NCBI GenBank assembly: GCA_947462335.1
Contig: OX381717.1
Location: 20,513,166 to 20,577,165, forward strand
Direction of reading: 5' to 3'
DNA length: 64,000 bases
DNA from: Harmothoe impar
Taxonomy: Eukaryota; Annelida; Polychaeta; Phyllodocida; Polynoidae
Both the position numbers and the translations under genes were made by a program. Below, one piece after another: positions 45,101-55,935 of the stretch. Position 1 is the first letter of the stretch, and each line of letters begins with the position of its first letter. The notes below the pieces were generated by a model. That model made no database searches and was not told the origin of the DNA. It saw only the letters and a list, made by a program, of their open reading frames with translations.

Positions 45101-46326
45101 GTTTAGTTCAAGTGGACATCACTACGCCGCCTCACCTACGAGAGTACTTCGAAGAAATGACCCCCGTTTTCAAGAACGCGACCGTTTCAAAATCGGACAT
45201 AGGCCCTCACATGTCTGACTTTGCGCAGGAAGAAAAGCTGTTGAACACGCCTCAGAGATGTCTGATAGGGAGTTACCACGGAAAAAATATTCTCTTGGGA
45301 ACGCCGCTTCTCAAGTGGTATTTAGAGCACGGTTTGATAGTCACCAAAGTGCAGCTGGTGGTAGAATACCTACCTAAACGCTCCTTTGCCGGTTTCGCGG
45401 ACGAAGTGACGGCGGCGCGAAGACGTGGCGACGTGAAAGAGAACGAGAAAATTCTGTCAGACTGTTACAAGTTAATGGGAAACGCTACGTACGGTAAAAC
45501 AATCTGCAACAAAGAAAAACACACGGCGGTGAGATACACTGACAGTCGGAAGTTCGAACTATTGGCCAATTCGTGGCGCTTCAAAAAGGCGTCCGAGTTG
45601 ACTTCCGATCTGTTTGAAGTCGAACTACAACCGAAAACGGTCAAGAACAACCTCCCTATTCAGATAGGGTTCATGGTATACCAGTACGCGAAGTTGAAAA
45701 TGTTAGAGTTCACATACGACTTCTTGGATAGATTCGTCGATCGGCGCGATTATGCCCTTTGTCAAATGGACACCGACAGTCTTTACATGGCTCTCAGCGG
45801 TGCCACGTTGGATGACCTAGTGAAACCTCGCCTGAGAGAGATGTACTTCAGAGAGAAACGAAAGTGGCTTCCGACAGCGGTGTGCGACGAGCACTTAGAG
45901 CTTTTCGTGAAGACAAAAACGGAAAGAGTGCGAGAATGGTGTGCGCCGCCCGGCGGATGTTGTGAGAGACGGTACCTTCACGATCTGAGAACTTCGGGGC
46001 TCATGAAAGCGGAGTGGGAAGGTGACGGGATCCTAAGTCTCAACCCTAAGACTTACATTTGCTACGATCGAGTCAGCGACACCGGTGAAAGAAAATCCAA
46101 AAAATGGAGTGCAAAAGGCGTACAGAAGAAACAAAACCCCCAGGAACCAGACGCCTTCTTGGATGTTCTTCGCCAACGAAAAACTCTCATTGCTGTAAAT
46201 AGAAATTTCAAAGTGGTGCGAAACAAAATGGTCACCTACACCATAGAGAAAGACGGCGTGCGCTACTTGTATTATAAGCGTCGCGTGCATTCTGACGGTG
46301 TGACAACGAGTCCTTTAGAGATATGA
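42199..46326 (+). CDS. Protein-primed family B DNA polymerase (Polinton type)
   Basis: 1375 codons from the ATG at 42199. Residues 6-26 form a C2H2/C-type finger (C6, C9, H19/H22, C26), with another Cys cluster soon after. Residues about 215-300 contain a KDNLCIFRCISFHL segment like that found N-terminal to Polinton-type PolBs of invertebrates. A second finger lies near 347-371. The exonuclease is complete: Exo I D414/E416 (FDFEAF), Exo II N549/Y553/D554, Exo III near D686. Polymerase motifs are intact: motif A LDANSLY (D787), motif B KLMGNATYG (N1095, Y1098, G1099), motif C MDTDSLY (D1191, D1193). The roughly 300-residue gap between motifs A and B leaves room for the terminal-protein regions typical of protein-primed enzymes. 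It would replicate the element from its TIR ends. No terminal protein was recognised. Confidence 0.95.
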   Translation: MTQYVCEKCFKMFKRAYNHERHVENCRVVAKFCPLCGEGDCRKSACRRESLDGVTVPPRICAVPNGEETFTANWPAIQTGVRMHGTRVSVTNFRLPTGELSDAVDTMRRIHLTQRFRYKVGFSVGLLLQHREDKSKLRYFHASQNNATLIQPLPTVTNSETLEELLSKMQNTVACEEVRKLCDADTKWHVLFPTNLNICVYMGPGEFPIGGRITQAGRVGKRSGVLDFPNKDNLCIFRCISFHLYNTSKRASDLLRQFCPAATPESFPGLNIRDLPALENLFDVQIAVYTASRQVPGRKLRRRVTLIRPPSRTVAARGKVNLHLTAKGGLHVSLVTDFNAYAGIYECCKCKAAFTTEFLLKRHRNQLSSCRQVKLRYVGGIYQNSRTIFEALADFSIFPPDGHSGIYPYKIAFDFEAFFRPCKEPSTEHVSLLWDHVPLSASVASDFPGWEGPVCFVRASDADSDPLLDRVLNHINENAKAIGEAVLELYRPTLAKLDAAIGEALLLEEATFTTPSPGGFAAAQTRHPLVQLKKRLLRYIRQAPVVGFNSGRYDLNLIKIRLHSFFASGDRRNQEFSVIKRSNQYLAVYTQHTVFLDVVNYLAPGYNYATYLRAFTRNEEKGHFPYEWMTSTRKLANRTLPPRSAFDSELTGVKMSESDYAACQKVWSDEKMQTMEDYLIHYNNKDVKPFIEALKNHAKFFQDRGIDMLKDGVSLAGLTLRFLFQNLEDAFTTFPQFDAVLHALIKENLVGGPSIIFHRFHEKGTTRIREHKYGEEARPCQHILGLDANSLYLRCMSEAHCTGYYAVRRPETEFKPEIRQRNSHSALEWLRFVEHDRDVKLRHALNGGEMAVGCRRIRVDGFHAASNTVFQFHGCWFHAHECIPSHRYQCASLREERRDRTTRVSAYLKALGYKLVVVWECEWREMKRRDEQVKASQQRWKVDALKVSRNAMSESDILSAVKEEKMFGLVQVDITTPPHLREYFEEMTPVFKNATVSKSDIGPHMSDFAQEEKLLNTPQRCLIGSYHGKNILLGTPLLKWYLEHGLIVTKVQLVVEYLPKRSFAGFADEVTAARRRGDVKENEKILSDCYKLMGNATYGKTICNKEKHTAVRYTDSRKFELLANSWRFKKASELTSDLFEVELQPKTVKNNLPIQIGFMVYQYAKLKMLEFTYDFLDRFVDRRDYALCQMDTDSLYMALSGATLDDLVKPRLREMYFREKRKWLPTAVCDEHLELFVKTKTERVREWCAPPGGCCERRYLHDLRTSGLMKAEWEGDGILSLNPKTYICYDRVSDTGERKSKKWSAKGVQKKQNPQEPDAFLDVLRQRKTLIAVNRNFKVVRNKMVTYTIEKDGVRYLYYKRRVHSDGVTTSPLEI

Positions 46327-46430
46327 AAAAAAAAATAAAATAAAAATAAGCGTGTGCATCTTTTCAAAAATAGAGTGTTTATCAAGATTGAAAAAAAAAT
46401 AAATTAAAAAAAATTAAAAGAAAATATTGT
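46327..46430 (+). terminator. Poly(A) signals after the polymerase gene
   Basis: AATAAA occurs at 46334-46339 within 10 bases of the stop codon, and related A-rich AATAAA-like phrases recur to about 46400. The polymerase message probably ends here, before the right TIR. Confidence 0.6.
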
Positions 46431-46499
46431 TGTGTTTTTATTATCATACGGCTTCTTTTACTAGTAAGTCGCGCAGTCTCTTAAAGCGTCACTCATGTG

Positions 46500-46999
46500 A
46501 CGACGTCACTTCCAGTCACGGGATCCTAAACAAAAAAAAAACTTCTTCTTCTTCCGGTCACGTGATCAATCAGGTCGCTTCCGGTTGGCCATTAAGTCGT
46601 GTGACGTCACTTCCGGTCACGTGACTCATCAGGTCACTTCCGATCACGTGATCCTAAATTAGGTCATATGACGTCACTTCCGGTCCCCTAAGTAGGTCAG
46701 TAGGTTACCCAGAATGCACCATCCCCTAAGTAGGTCACTTCCGGTCACCCAATGGAGGCCTCTGATTGGCTGCAGGGTTACCCAGAATGCACCGCTAATC
46801 CCCTAAGTAGGTCACTTCCGGTCACGTGACCAAATGGAGGCCTCTGATTGGCTAACTAGGTCACGTGACGTCACCACTAATCCCCTAAGTAGGTCACTTC
46901 CGGTCACGTGACCAAATGGAGGCCTCTGATTGGCTGCATGTCGATTGAGTAATAAACAGTACTTAACTATAGTCCCGTTCCGATACATACTATACTACT
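46500..46999 (-). repeat. Right TIR of element 2
   Basis: Inverse of 37483-37940, with the same CCAAT, E-box, ETS, TGACGTCA and TTACCCAGAATGCA sites in tandem (units starting near 46703 and 46777). It ends ...ATACTACT at 46999 and is followed by the CATATA duplication. Confidence 0.88.
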
Positions 47000-47005
47000 C
47001 ATATA
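47000..47005. other. 6-bp target site duplication, right copy (element 2)
   Basis: CATATA, identical to 37477-37482. Confidence 0.85.
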
Positions 47006-48728
47006 TGCTAGAGAAAGGAAATAGCCGTTAAACACTAGGATGACCCCTAAATATTCACACCTGTTGATACATAACTTAGAAAATCACTCGACTGAAGGAG
47101 GTTTGTATCAAATGGGACAGCAGAGAAAATTATATCAATTAGAGACGTGTTGCAGTTGATATCATGAAGAATTACGGTTTTTTGCTTAGATTGAATCACC
47201 TGTGATTTACTTACAATAATTGTGTTGATGCTTCATGATTACTAAAATAAGCAGCTTTAAGCTCATAAACTGTATTGATACTTGCATAATTGTGTTGAAT
47301 AATACAAAAACCAGCAATCAATGTTGAACCAATTGGATCAACGTTGATTTGAGTCCACATTCTGAATATTGATAAATGTTGATTGCAGTTTAACTAACTG
47401 TTTACTTACTTGCAATGTTAAATGAACGTTTTCTTAAGTACATTTTCCTGAAAACATAAGGTTAATGTTAAGAAAATGTAGTTTCACAAACGTGGTTCAA
47501 TTAACCAAAAGGGAACGTTCATCAAAGTTAACCAAACGTTTCTTGTTACCTGGGAAGTGTGTCACAATGCCCTATTCTTAACCTACCTGCTTTTCCCGCC
47601 TATTGCTATCTGGTTCTATTCCCTGATCTCTCTATGGCTTACTCACCCCTTGGTAGTTCTTTCCTTTACTCCTCCTTCTCTTCTTTTCTCTTTACTGCCT
47701 GATCATATCGTCCCTTTTAATACCTGTTACTTTGGGGTTCCTTCCACTGTTCCACCATGCTCTCTCTTCCTCTCTCCTACACCCTCAGAAAAGTGAGAGT
47801 CATTGTCGCTAAAACTACCCTCAACTCAGAGTCAGGCAGTGCTTGAACCTCAGGTGAGGGTAGTTTTAGCGACAATGACTCTCACTTTTCTGTGTGTGTA
47901 CACATTCCACCACGTAAACTGAGATCGTAATGGCCTAAGGGCAAAATGATCTCACTGCAAGAAGAGTGTCAAAACGCATGGGATGTTTTCTTTATAGGGT
48001 CTGTTTTTCAAACAGGAGAAGTCATAAGAAAAATGAGTTGGGCTTTTCTGGTCCCACGGGACAGGAATTTGATTCTCCCGGTGGTTGAAATAAGATGTTC
48101 AATCAACCCATATGAGACACGATATCCATATACAGTATCACTTGAACAGACCGCCATATTCCTATTGTAAATAGTTGGTCACCTTTGCTATAGGTATATT
48201 AAAACTGCAGTATATTGTCTCGAAGAAATAACTGTTGGCTCGCAGAAATCAATGCCTGTTAGGGGTGCATCATAACACCATTGTATTGGCCTGTAAATGT
48301 GACAGCCTGTATACAACCACTACATTCAGTTTATTCCTGCCTGCAAATTACAATACGGCAAACATTGATACCATAAGGAATTATGTCAGATACAAGGACA
48401 ATGGATGATGAAAGAAATTGCAATGTTATGTTATATCTTAATTTTGGAGCATTTTAACTGATTCTGTTGGCGGTGTAAACTGACACTTGTTCCAACGTTT
48501 GGCATATGAAAGTCCCTTGGGTTTTGTTGCATAGGTGATGGAAACACAGTATTAATGTATGGTTCTCCGTAAAGTAGCTGCAATTTATTGCTACATTCTC
48601 TTTTAGTAATATACACATATTTTTGATATAAACTAAATTGCCCATTTTAAAAGGGCTTCTAACTAATCTCATTGTTTGACAATGGCCATCTGCAGTTTAT
48701 GACATGATGTGACGCACAGGGGTCACCT
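47006..48728. other. Intergenic, one hairpin MITE inside
   Basis: 47300-47540 repeats GTTGATT/AACGTT phrases and may be a decayed repeat. The hairpin at 47786-47892 is listed separately. No gene is seen. Confidence 0.4.
47786..47892. mobile_element. Foldback MITE with perfect 37-bp arms
   Basis: CAGAAAAGTGAGAGTCATTG and 17 further bases (47786-47822) recur exactly inverted at 47856-47892, with a 33-base loop. A decayed relative lies at about 50308-50420 (CTCAGACAAGTGAGTGCC ... GAGCCTCACTTTTCC). Perfect arms indicate a recent insertion. Confidence 0.8.
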
Positions 48729-49085
48729 TTGTGTGCGGCGACTCTTCTTTGTGAGCACTTCAATGATGTCCCCGCGGGACATGAGCATTCTCCAGTTTTC
48801 ATGTTGAAACAGGGTGAGGTTTCTGTGCCTCTCATGTACCCGGTACTTATGAAATATCACACGAGACTAATAAAAACTGTGAATTTGGACGTCAAGGGGG
48901 CAGGTTGTCATTCCCTGAGTAGGGCTGGGGCAGCCTTTCTCCATCATTGTGGGGTGCCACTAGAGGACATACGTCAGACTGGAGATTTGGCCTCCCTAAC
49001 AGCTCTGATTTACCTAGCGAAACCTTTGTCTTCAATAATCAAGCTGGATCAGCTAGTGACAGATGTTATACGTGGCAGGAGGTGA
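48729..49085 (+). pseudogene. Decayed tyrosine recombinase C-terminal domain (DIRS/Crypton type)
   Basis: 119 codons resemble the catalytic end of element-encoded tyrosine recombinases: GCHSLSRAGAAFLHHCGVPL corresponds to the H-S-x-R-R-G-G-A box, followed by EDIRQTGDLASL (usually GDW) and a candidate Tyr in ALIYLAKPL. The box arginine has become serine and the GDW tryptophan leucine, so the enzyme is presumably dead. The arginine I half is missing upstream. It may be the remnant of a DIRS-like element together with the inverted repeats at 49201-49790. Confidence 0.65.
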
Positions 49086-49200
49086 TGAACTAACTTATGA
49101 AGTTGATACTTTGTGTCTGGGTGATTGCCGTTAATATTTGGTAAGGCCCAAAGTCCATATGTGCCTTCCCTTATTTATCCCAGAACCCGACAGTATCAAT

Positions 49201-49790
49201 GGAAGGTATCAGCTGGGGTGATACATGTATTGATAGAAAGGTAGAGCGCCAAACAGTCAACCCCCCTGGGGAGGACTAGGATCACTACTGAACTGGTGAG
49301 GACTTGGTGCGCCCTCTAGTTTGTATTGGGAGTCCGTTGCCAAGGGGCCGGCTACCTTGGTTACCATGTTTATTCTGCTTGGCTTCACACCGGGGGCAAA
49401 TCGACTCGTATATGTAGCTGCTTTTTCTGTTTGTGTGAGACAATAACTTTCCCCTCCTCCGCTAAGGCAATTTGTTTCTGCAAGAAATCCTGCTGGTCTT
49501 TTGTCTGGGAGAAAGGCTCCTTCACCCTGGACACGGGATCGTCCCGCCCAGTCTCGTCCTGTCCGGACATTTCCCTGAGTTTAAAAACCCTGTCGCCTTT
49601 TACACCCAGGTCTGTCTTCCCTCACTTAAAAGGAGCGGCGCATTGGGGACAGTTTCGACACTAGAGGGTGCACCAAGTCCTGAGGGCGCACCAGTTCAGT
49701 AGTGATCCTACTCCTCCCAAGGGGGGGGGGGTGACAGTTTGGCGCTCTACCTTTGTATCAATACACGTATCACCCTGGCTGATACCTTCC
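49201..49790. mobile_element. Inverted-repeat element, possibly a DIRS-like remnant
   Basis: 49201-49320 and 49661-49790 are inverted copies (GGAAGGTATCAGC, GGTAGAGCGCCAAAC, AGGATCACTACTGAACTGGT, TGGTGCGCCCTCTAG) with a poly(C/G) run of different length in each arm. The 340-base interior carries a 61-codon minus-strand ORF rich in charged and Gln residues (49385-49570) that could be a Gag fragment. DIRS elements have inverted termini, and the recombinase remnant ends 115 bases upstream. Confidence 0.55.
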
Positions 49791-49799
49791 GATGATTTG

Positions 49800-51100
49800 T
49801 GATATTGTGTATTTGTGTTCATGTGATATAGAAAATAAATGTGATAGAGAGAAAATATAGCAATGTAACCCCAAGACTAATTTCCTACTAAGTTAGAGCG
49901 TTCACCAAGGTTCTCCGAAATGCGAGCTTTGGTTATAAGCCAAAACATTTATATGCCAATTCCATAACTATGATTACTATCTCTTTGAACATGCCACGGT
50001 AGGTATTTACCAAGTTCCAAGTATGGCCCATAAAAATAACCCATGTGAGGAAAGTGAAAGAGGATTGGAGCAATCAGCTGCCACCTTCAGAACCCCTCTA
50101 CGTCAGAATCCAATCTGTCAGGTAATTTAACTTAGTGATGTCCCATCGCATGTTTTAGGTCTCCCCGAATTTCATGAGCAGTACCATTTTGCCTAAGAAC
50201 AGCAGCCTTCCCCACCCAGTAAAATTCCCATATTTGTTCGGTTTTGTCTCTACCACAACCTATATGCTCACCACCAATTTCCTACCTCAGATCATCACAC
50301 ACGCTCTAGGTGTGTACACTCTCAGACAAGTGAGTGCCACTGTGGCCAAAAGCAAGGCAGTGCCTGACTTTCAGCTGAGGATGCTTTTTTGCGACAGTGA
50401 GCCTCACTTTTCCAAGGTGTAGTAGGATTATATAAGCTTGGTATCTGGCATGAGTGAACTACTGTCTCACGTGCTACAAAATAATCGAGGCTACTTCAAT
50501 GCCAGTGAAGCAAATGTAGGTCGTTCTTTAGAAAAATGGCTGCTTTAAATAATTTGAAACACGCTAATAATAGGGACAATTCATTATGCCCTAACAGCTA
50601 ACACTTCATTGTTCCAATGTTAGCAATACATCTAAAGGTGGAATAATGCTACTATCTCTCCTGTCCCTCCACATTGATATTCCTAGGCTCCTTATACACC
50701 CAACCTCTCAGTCACTAGTGCCTAACCTAGTTAGTCATTTTTCGGCTCACTATACGACCAACCTAGATTAGTTATTATTGTCAGGTTGGTCACTACTGAC
50801 CAACCCACCTTAGTCTTTTTAGTTCCAGGAGGAGCCACTGAGTGATCATCACAGGTGGCCCCAACTAGTGGTATACAAATACAACACACCAAAGATGGAC
50901 CTAGGTTAGCCACTACTGACTGAACCCTTGGTCATTTTTGAATATAACTTTTCCATTGTGACTGACACTCATATGACCAACCTAGGTTAGTCTGTACTGA
51001 CTAACCCTTTCAACCTATGGATTTTCAGTGTGCACAGGGGATATGATTTTTGAGCAGAGATACAGTAACCAGTAACAGCACCAAAGGCTGGGGGTGTTTG
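49800..51100. other. Non-coding, decayed repeats
   Basis: 50040-50165 belongs to a family also seen at 52130-52300 and 60310-60450 (common phrase AATCTGTCAGGTA after CAATCARCTGCCA). 50308-50420 is the decayed hairpin relative. 50720-51010 repeats CCAACCTAGRTTAG / TACTGACYAACCC phrases. No gene is seen. Confidence 0.45.
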
Positions 51101-51104
51101 GAGA

Positions 51105-51190
51105 GTGTAGAAGACAGTGCTGAACATGTGCAGCTGAAGGGAGTGGAACTGCTGAGGAGCTCACACCTGTTCCATTAGGAGAGCTCATTA
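51105..51190. repeat. Interspersed repeat family R1, first of about six copies
   Basis: Shared order: GTGGAGAGTGTTGAAG, TGAACATCTGTAGCTGA, GGRACTGATGAG, CTCACACCTGTTCTATTAG. Other copies lie at 52866-52960, 55130-55215, 61938-62020, 62780-62865 and 63297-63392. All are non-coding and in the same orientation. Confidence 0.6.
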
Positions 51191-51284
51191 TGTTTTTTGA
51201 TATTTGACTTCAGGGTTTCCGTTGTTCCTCAGATCTCGTCTGTAATTCCATAATTTTGATCCTAATATATGGACAAGGTACACA

Positions 51285-51565
51285 AGTTTTAGTCTGTTGG
51301 TTGCGTTATTTCACTCGTTGGCCTAGGCAGTATTTCATTATCCTGTAGGCCGAGTGAAATTTTGTATTTATTTTTTTGTCCTTCCTGATTCAAATTAACA
51401 AAGTTACGATAGGGAGAGCCTTAAACAGCTCCTTTCCACATCCATAAGAAGTTAACAAACCACCATATTGATGACGTCACAGGGTCATAAAATACGAGCA
51501 TGGGTTATTTCATGAGGGAGGGGGGGTGAAGTTAGGCGCTGTTTGGTTAAATCTCTTGTTTAAAC
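51285..51565. repeat. Interspersed repeat family R2, copy 2
   Basis: Partner of 32452-32790; see that entry for the shared phrases, including TTGATGACGTCACA. Confidence 0.65.
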
Positions 51566-54500
51566 TTCAAGTATCTTACTTATGTATCCCTAAAGATAAG
51601 CTGATAAAGACTGACATAAACTTTAGAGTTATAATTCTCCTCCCTATATTTACATGTGCAGCCTTTGTGGCATCAGTACTACCCCTTACATGATCTTATT
51701 GTATAAGGAAATATCAGGAATACTATATAATACTCTTGCCAACTTTACACTCGATTCATTTGGCCGATTCCCTTGGAGAGTAAATTGCCCTGACACAGAG
51801 ACGCTCAACCCTTCAGGGACTGAACGTAGATTGATTCAAACTCCTAATAGCTTACACCCCCAAAGGCTACTCTTGGCATTTTCTTTTCAATTACCAACCT
51901 AATATATCAGCATAGGCTAGATAATCCAATTTACAGTCACCTTAAAAGAAAGACCAACCTATTGTTATCCTGAATACTACTGATAGTCTTGCTATTGGGA
52001 AATGAGATTATGCTATACTTAGTTAGAGATGTGCTAATAAAAGAAGAATAAAAACAGGCTTATCTTAATGATACATCGAAACTAGTGTGGAAGAGCCATA
52101 AATATGGCTGTTTAAATGCACAACACATGGTATGTGGGAGGTTCCAAGGAAAGCCACATAAAAAGACTCGTCTTTGATGAAAATGCATGAGGACAGGAGC
52201 CTTCAGGGCCACGTCTATGACACCCTGAATCAGAATTCAATCTGTCAGGTAGCTTGACTCGGTGATATCCCATTTCATGTTGTAGGCTTTCTGAGGGTTC
52301 GGCGCAGCGCCACACTCTCACTGAGAAAAAAATGTTCACTGTATCTCTGCATGACTTACACTGTATCTGCTTATCACTGTATAACTTACGGGTCCATCGT
52401 TTTGATTCAACTTATCAATGTGGTCAGTCCTCCTCACAGGTAGGAGCATCCTGATGCATCAAGCATTTGGGAAATCTGGGAACCTCTTTTTAAACCACTC
52501 ACCTTACGGTGTATAGTTGAAATAGTCGAGATGGCTAAACAGTTGCTGAGCCATGTAGTAGACACACTTTAAACTTGATGTTATAGTGAACGATTTTTTA
52601 GAAAAGAAGTTAGTCAGATACTATCTCTCAGAATATGGCCTGACAAAATATTTACAATTTGCATCAACTACAAGGATGATGCAAATGATTACACATTGTC
52701 TAAGATCAGTAAATAAAACTTATCAAATACTGACGTCTTTTTTTTATAGATCTGTGAGGTTGGGGAGGTTATATTCTGATCTGCTACATATCTCACTTAA
52801 TCTTTCTGTACAGGAAATCAGCTTGTACTTGAGGTTTGTTAATACTATGATATTTCAGAGAGTTTGGGAATGTAGGGGGAGTAGGGCGCCTACTTGCAAC
52901 ATCTGCATCTGAAGGGTACTGATGAGTGCACACATGTTCTACTAGGAGAACTAATAATAGTTGTATGTGGCCGCAGGGGTCCCATTAATCTTCAGATGAT
53001 GTCTGCATTTCTATCTAGCACCTGGTATTAGTATTATATCTGAGCAGGAGACCACAGGTCATCAAACAGCTATACTCTGAATATAATTTTCACCCTTAGG
53101 ACACACATAGGACAGTGTAAAACTAGTGCTGCAAGATAGCTATTAACTTGAATCTTCAAAATTGGAATTCGATCAGTGTCCTGCTCGTGAAGATTTGCAG
53201 TGCTGTAATGATATGTAAGTTGATGATGGATGGGTTATCAGTATGTTATTTATCATAATTATGACCCTGGGTGATGAGGCCCCTTTTTCACTTTCTCATT
53301 GTCTCCCATGAACTTTGAAAATCTGAGTTTGCTCTTACCACCCATGGGTTAAGCTTTAGGAATGGACAATGTCAATTTAAATGCATTTTGTCTTGCACAA
53401 TACAAAAGTCATTGAGGAAATCAATTTACTTTGACAGCCTTTATATTCAACTAAGAAGATATCCAATTTCTAAAACCCACTGGCCATAAATTCAATAAAT
53501 CACCGGTAAAATATAGTGCAGGGGAGAGAATACATTTGGAAACCAACATGAGAGAAATCAATGATGTTGGTTTTGTAAGAAAAAAAATACTAAATGACAC
53601 TTGGGTCAGAGAACACCTCGTGTCGTCAACTACTTGACTAAAAGCCACTCCACATCACTTGAGCAGTTCATGAGCTGTCAACTAATTCCAATATTGAATG
53701 TCAAAAAGACTTAATTTCCTAAATCAATGTACTTTTAGCCTCTTTTGGTACCGGTTATAGGACACTTGCATGTTACATGTCACAATTTATATTTTCATTT
53801 TCATTTCATGAGGTCTCATGATTATTGGAATCGTCATAATATTTTTGACAAAGTCACCATTGAAGTGTTATGGTTGTACGTTGGTGTTTAACATTAGTTT
53901 AGTTCAGTGTTTAACACACCCCGTTATGTGACATGGTCAGCTGATAATGACGCAACTATTAGGTCAAATATCCTTAATCTAAGTGTCAAATGCTGAAGTA
54001 TCAGCGTCCTTTAGAATGAAACCTTTCACTGTCAATCGGAACACTATAGTAGCTACTTTATTAACTCTCAAATGCACTGTTTGACCTCAACAATCAGCCT
54101 TCCCTTTCAAGTATTGCTGGAACCAGACGATTTTACAGTAAATCGATTTCCTATTATCATCTGGTTATATAGTCAAGTTGTGTACATACCAGAGCCCCTA
54201 CCACTGATATGAGCAAACAGTATGGTAGTTACTGCAGAGTCATAGAGATTGCCCTCCCTGTAACTGCTGGTGGCACATAATCATTGTGCCGATAGCCGCT
54301 ACTTACATATTGATTTGTAATCACATCATACCACTATATGGTAGCTTGGTGAACTCATGCTAGATCTACATTACCTAAAGTGGCCTATATTTAGCTTCTG
54401 TCCAATTGCAGCAGCAATCTCATCGTCTGTGATCTTCCCGCCTGAGTGGGATGCTGGTTCCGATTGGCAGTGTTTTGGTTAAAAAGGGATGGGGTTTTCA

Positions 54501-54834
54501 AGACAAAATCTATAGCAGTCAAATAAATTTGATTGTCAGGTCTTGACTGTGCTGGGATGGGTTTTTGCCAAGTTCCAAAAATGCTCAAAAACTCTCAAAT
54601 AAAGAAAGTCCGAGATTTAGGTTTAACGTTCTACAAAGGTTTATCTAGTGATATTTGTAATATGTACCACAAAAGACACGAAGCCTTGACCTACTTACTT
54701 CTAATAGAAAAAGCGAATGGGAGAATTTGCTAAACATTGCTCTGTCTCTGTTTTGAACTATAATTATGTTAACCGGACTAATCTAAACTATCATGCATTA
54801 TATGTATCAAAATGCATGTATCTTTGCTAAAATC
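51566..54834. other. Intergenic, no gene seen
   Basis: Only decayed repeats (52130-52300, 52866-52960). ORFs at 52586-52912 and 54391-54588 show no family features. Confidence 0.4.
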
Positions 54835-55215
54835 AGATGCGCAAAGGACAGAGGGGACTTCTAGTGACACACCCCTCATCTACTACCCACCCACCACCAA
54901 CACGGTGCATGTAGAGTTAAATAGGTTCGCACTCTTGCTAGGCACGTTGGATCAACATGAAGCATGTATGCACTACTGGAGAGAACACTCACTAGACCTT
55001 CATAGACATCAGATAAACCATCAGCATAGCGGGTTCAAATACTCGGCTGTCCTCAGAGTGATGGGGATACCATGTGCTCCCAGATTTCTCTCCTGATAAA
55101 CACACGCAGGAGTACTGATGTAGCCGCAGTCTGGGGGAACCTGTGGAGAGTGGTAAAGGTGCCTGGGGGTACCTGCAGCTGAGGGGGGCAGGACTGATGA
55201 GGTCACACCTGTTCT
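54835..55215. repeat. Interspersed repeats (partner of 30641-30760, followed by an R1 copy)
   Basis: 54835-54955 repeats the landmarks of 30641-30760 (GGGGACTTCTAGTGACA, GCACTCTTGCTAG), and 55130-55215 is an R1 copy. Both are non-coding. Confidence 0.5.
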
Positions 55216-55480
55216 ATTAGTAGAAGTGGCCACAGTTTGAATTTTGCGTTACGGCATACATAAATCTTTGCCTAGGTATATGATAGTTAGTACATATCCT
55301 TATTCTACGTTCAGGAATAAAATGTATTAACTGAACGTGATGTGCCTGATATGAATAGGATACTTTACTCCCATCCGTTGGACTGAACTTTGCAAAAAAA
55401 TAAAGTGTTTCTTGCATGAGTTAATTGTTATAGTATATTGGTCCATATATATTTATATATATTTAACCAATAATGTATGG

Positions 55481-55579
55481 ATATCCCCGAACGCAGGGTG
55501 TGTATACTTGAATAACGAACCGAGGTGCGTAGCACCGAGGTTGGTTATTCATGAATACACACCCTAAGTTCGGGGATAT
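55481..55579. repeat. Imperfect palindrome with 48-bp arms
   Basis: Arms 55481-55528 and 55532-55579 share ATATCCCCGAAC, AGGGTGTGTAT, TTGAATAAC/CATGAATAAC and AGGTGC, meeting at GTA. It lies 15 bases left of the TIR-bounded unit at 55595. Confidence 0.85.
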
Positions 55580-55864
55580 TCATATATTATTAGGTTTATT
55601 ATACGATATTCCCATTCAAATGTCTTTAGTTACCTTACATGAGTCCTAGTTTGGCCATTTTGAAGGATTATTGACTGAATATCACTCGTACAGCAGTAGC
55701 GCCATGTTGTTTTGAGCTCCCACCAACCCTGCTCGCTGATTGGTGGAGTTAAAACGGGACAGCCAATGAGAGGACGTGATACAAAAAGGCTTTGGTACCT
55801 GAGCGCGGGGCGCCTTCGTTAGATAGACTAGAACCTAACCAGCGTTTCCCGTGCTTTGTACCAT

Positions 55865-55935
55865 GTCTGCTGTGGCCGAGCGGTTAGCGCTTATGGCTCA
55901 CACGCCAGGGGTCCCTGGTTCAAACCTGAGAGAGG
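55865..55935 (+). other. tRNA-like segment with A and B boxes (tRNA-derived repeat)
   Basis: TGGCCGAGCGG (55873-55883) fits an A box and GGTTCAAACC (55917-55926) a B box, 33 bases apart, as in tRNA genes and tRNA-derived SINEs. The acceptor stem does not pair and the anticodon arm has only a six-base loop, so I do not call a functional tRNA. A second, weaker segment at 56190-56255 has TGGTGGTTAGC and GTTCGAGTC. Confidence 0.6.

Larger units (their letters stand above)
37483..46999. mobile_element. Polinton/Maverick-like element 2, complete (9,517 bp)
   Basis: Both termini read AGTAGTATAGTATGTATCGG inward. The flanks are the exact 6-bp duplication CATATA. Gene order is a tandem death-domain-like gene (minus, 38576-39322), a PC4-like gene (plus, 40430-42007), then a protein-primed PolB gene (plus, 42199-46326). 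Canonical Polintons run 15-20 kb and add a retroviral-type integrase, ATPase, protease and capsid genes, none of which is visible here. The intact 1375-codon polymerase and exact target duplication suggest a recent insertion. It could be a mini-Polinton mobilised in trans or an endogenised relative of adintovirus-like agents. Confidence 0.9.
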
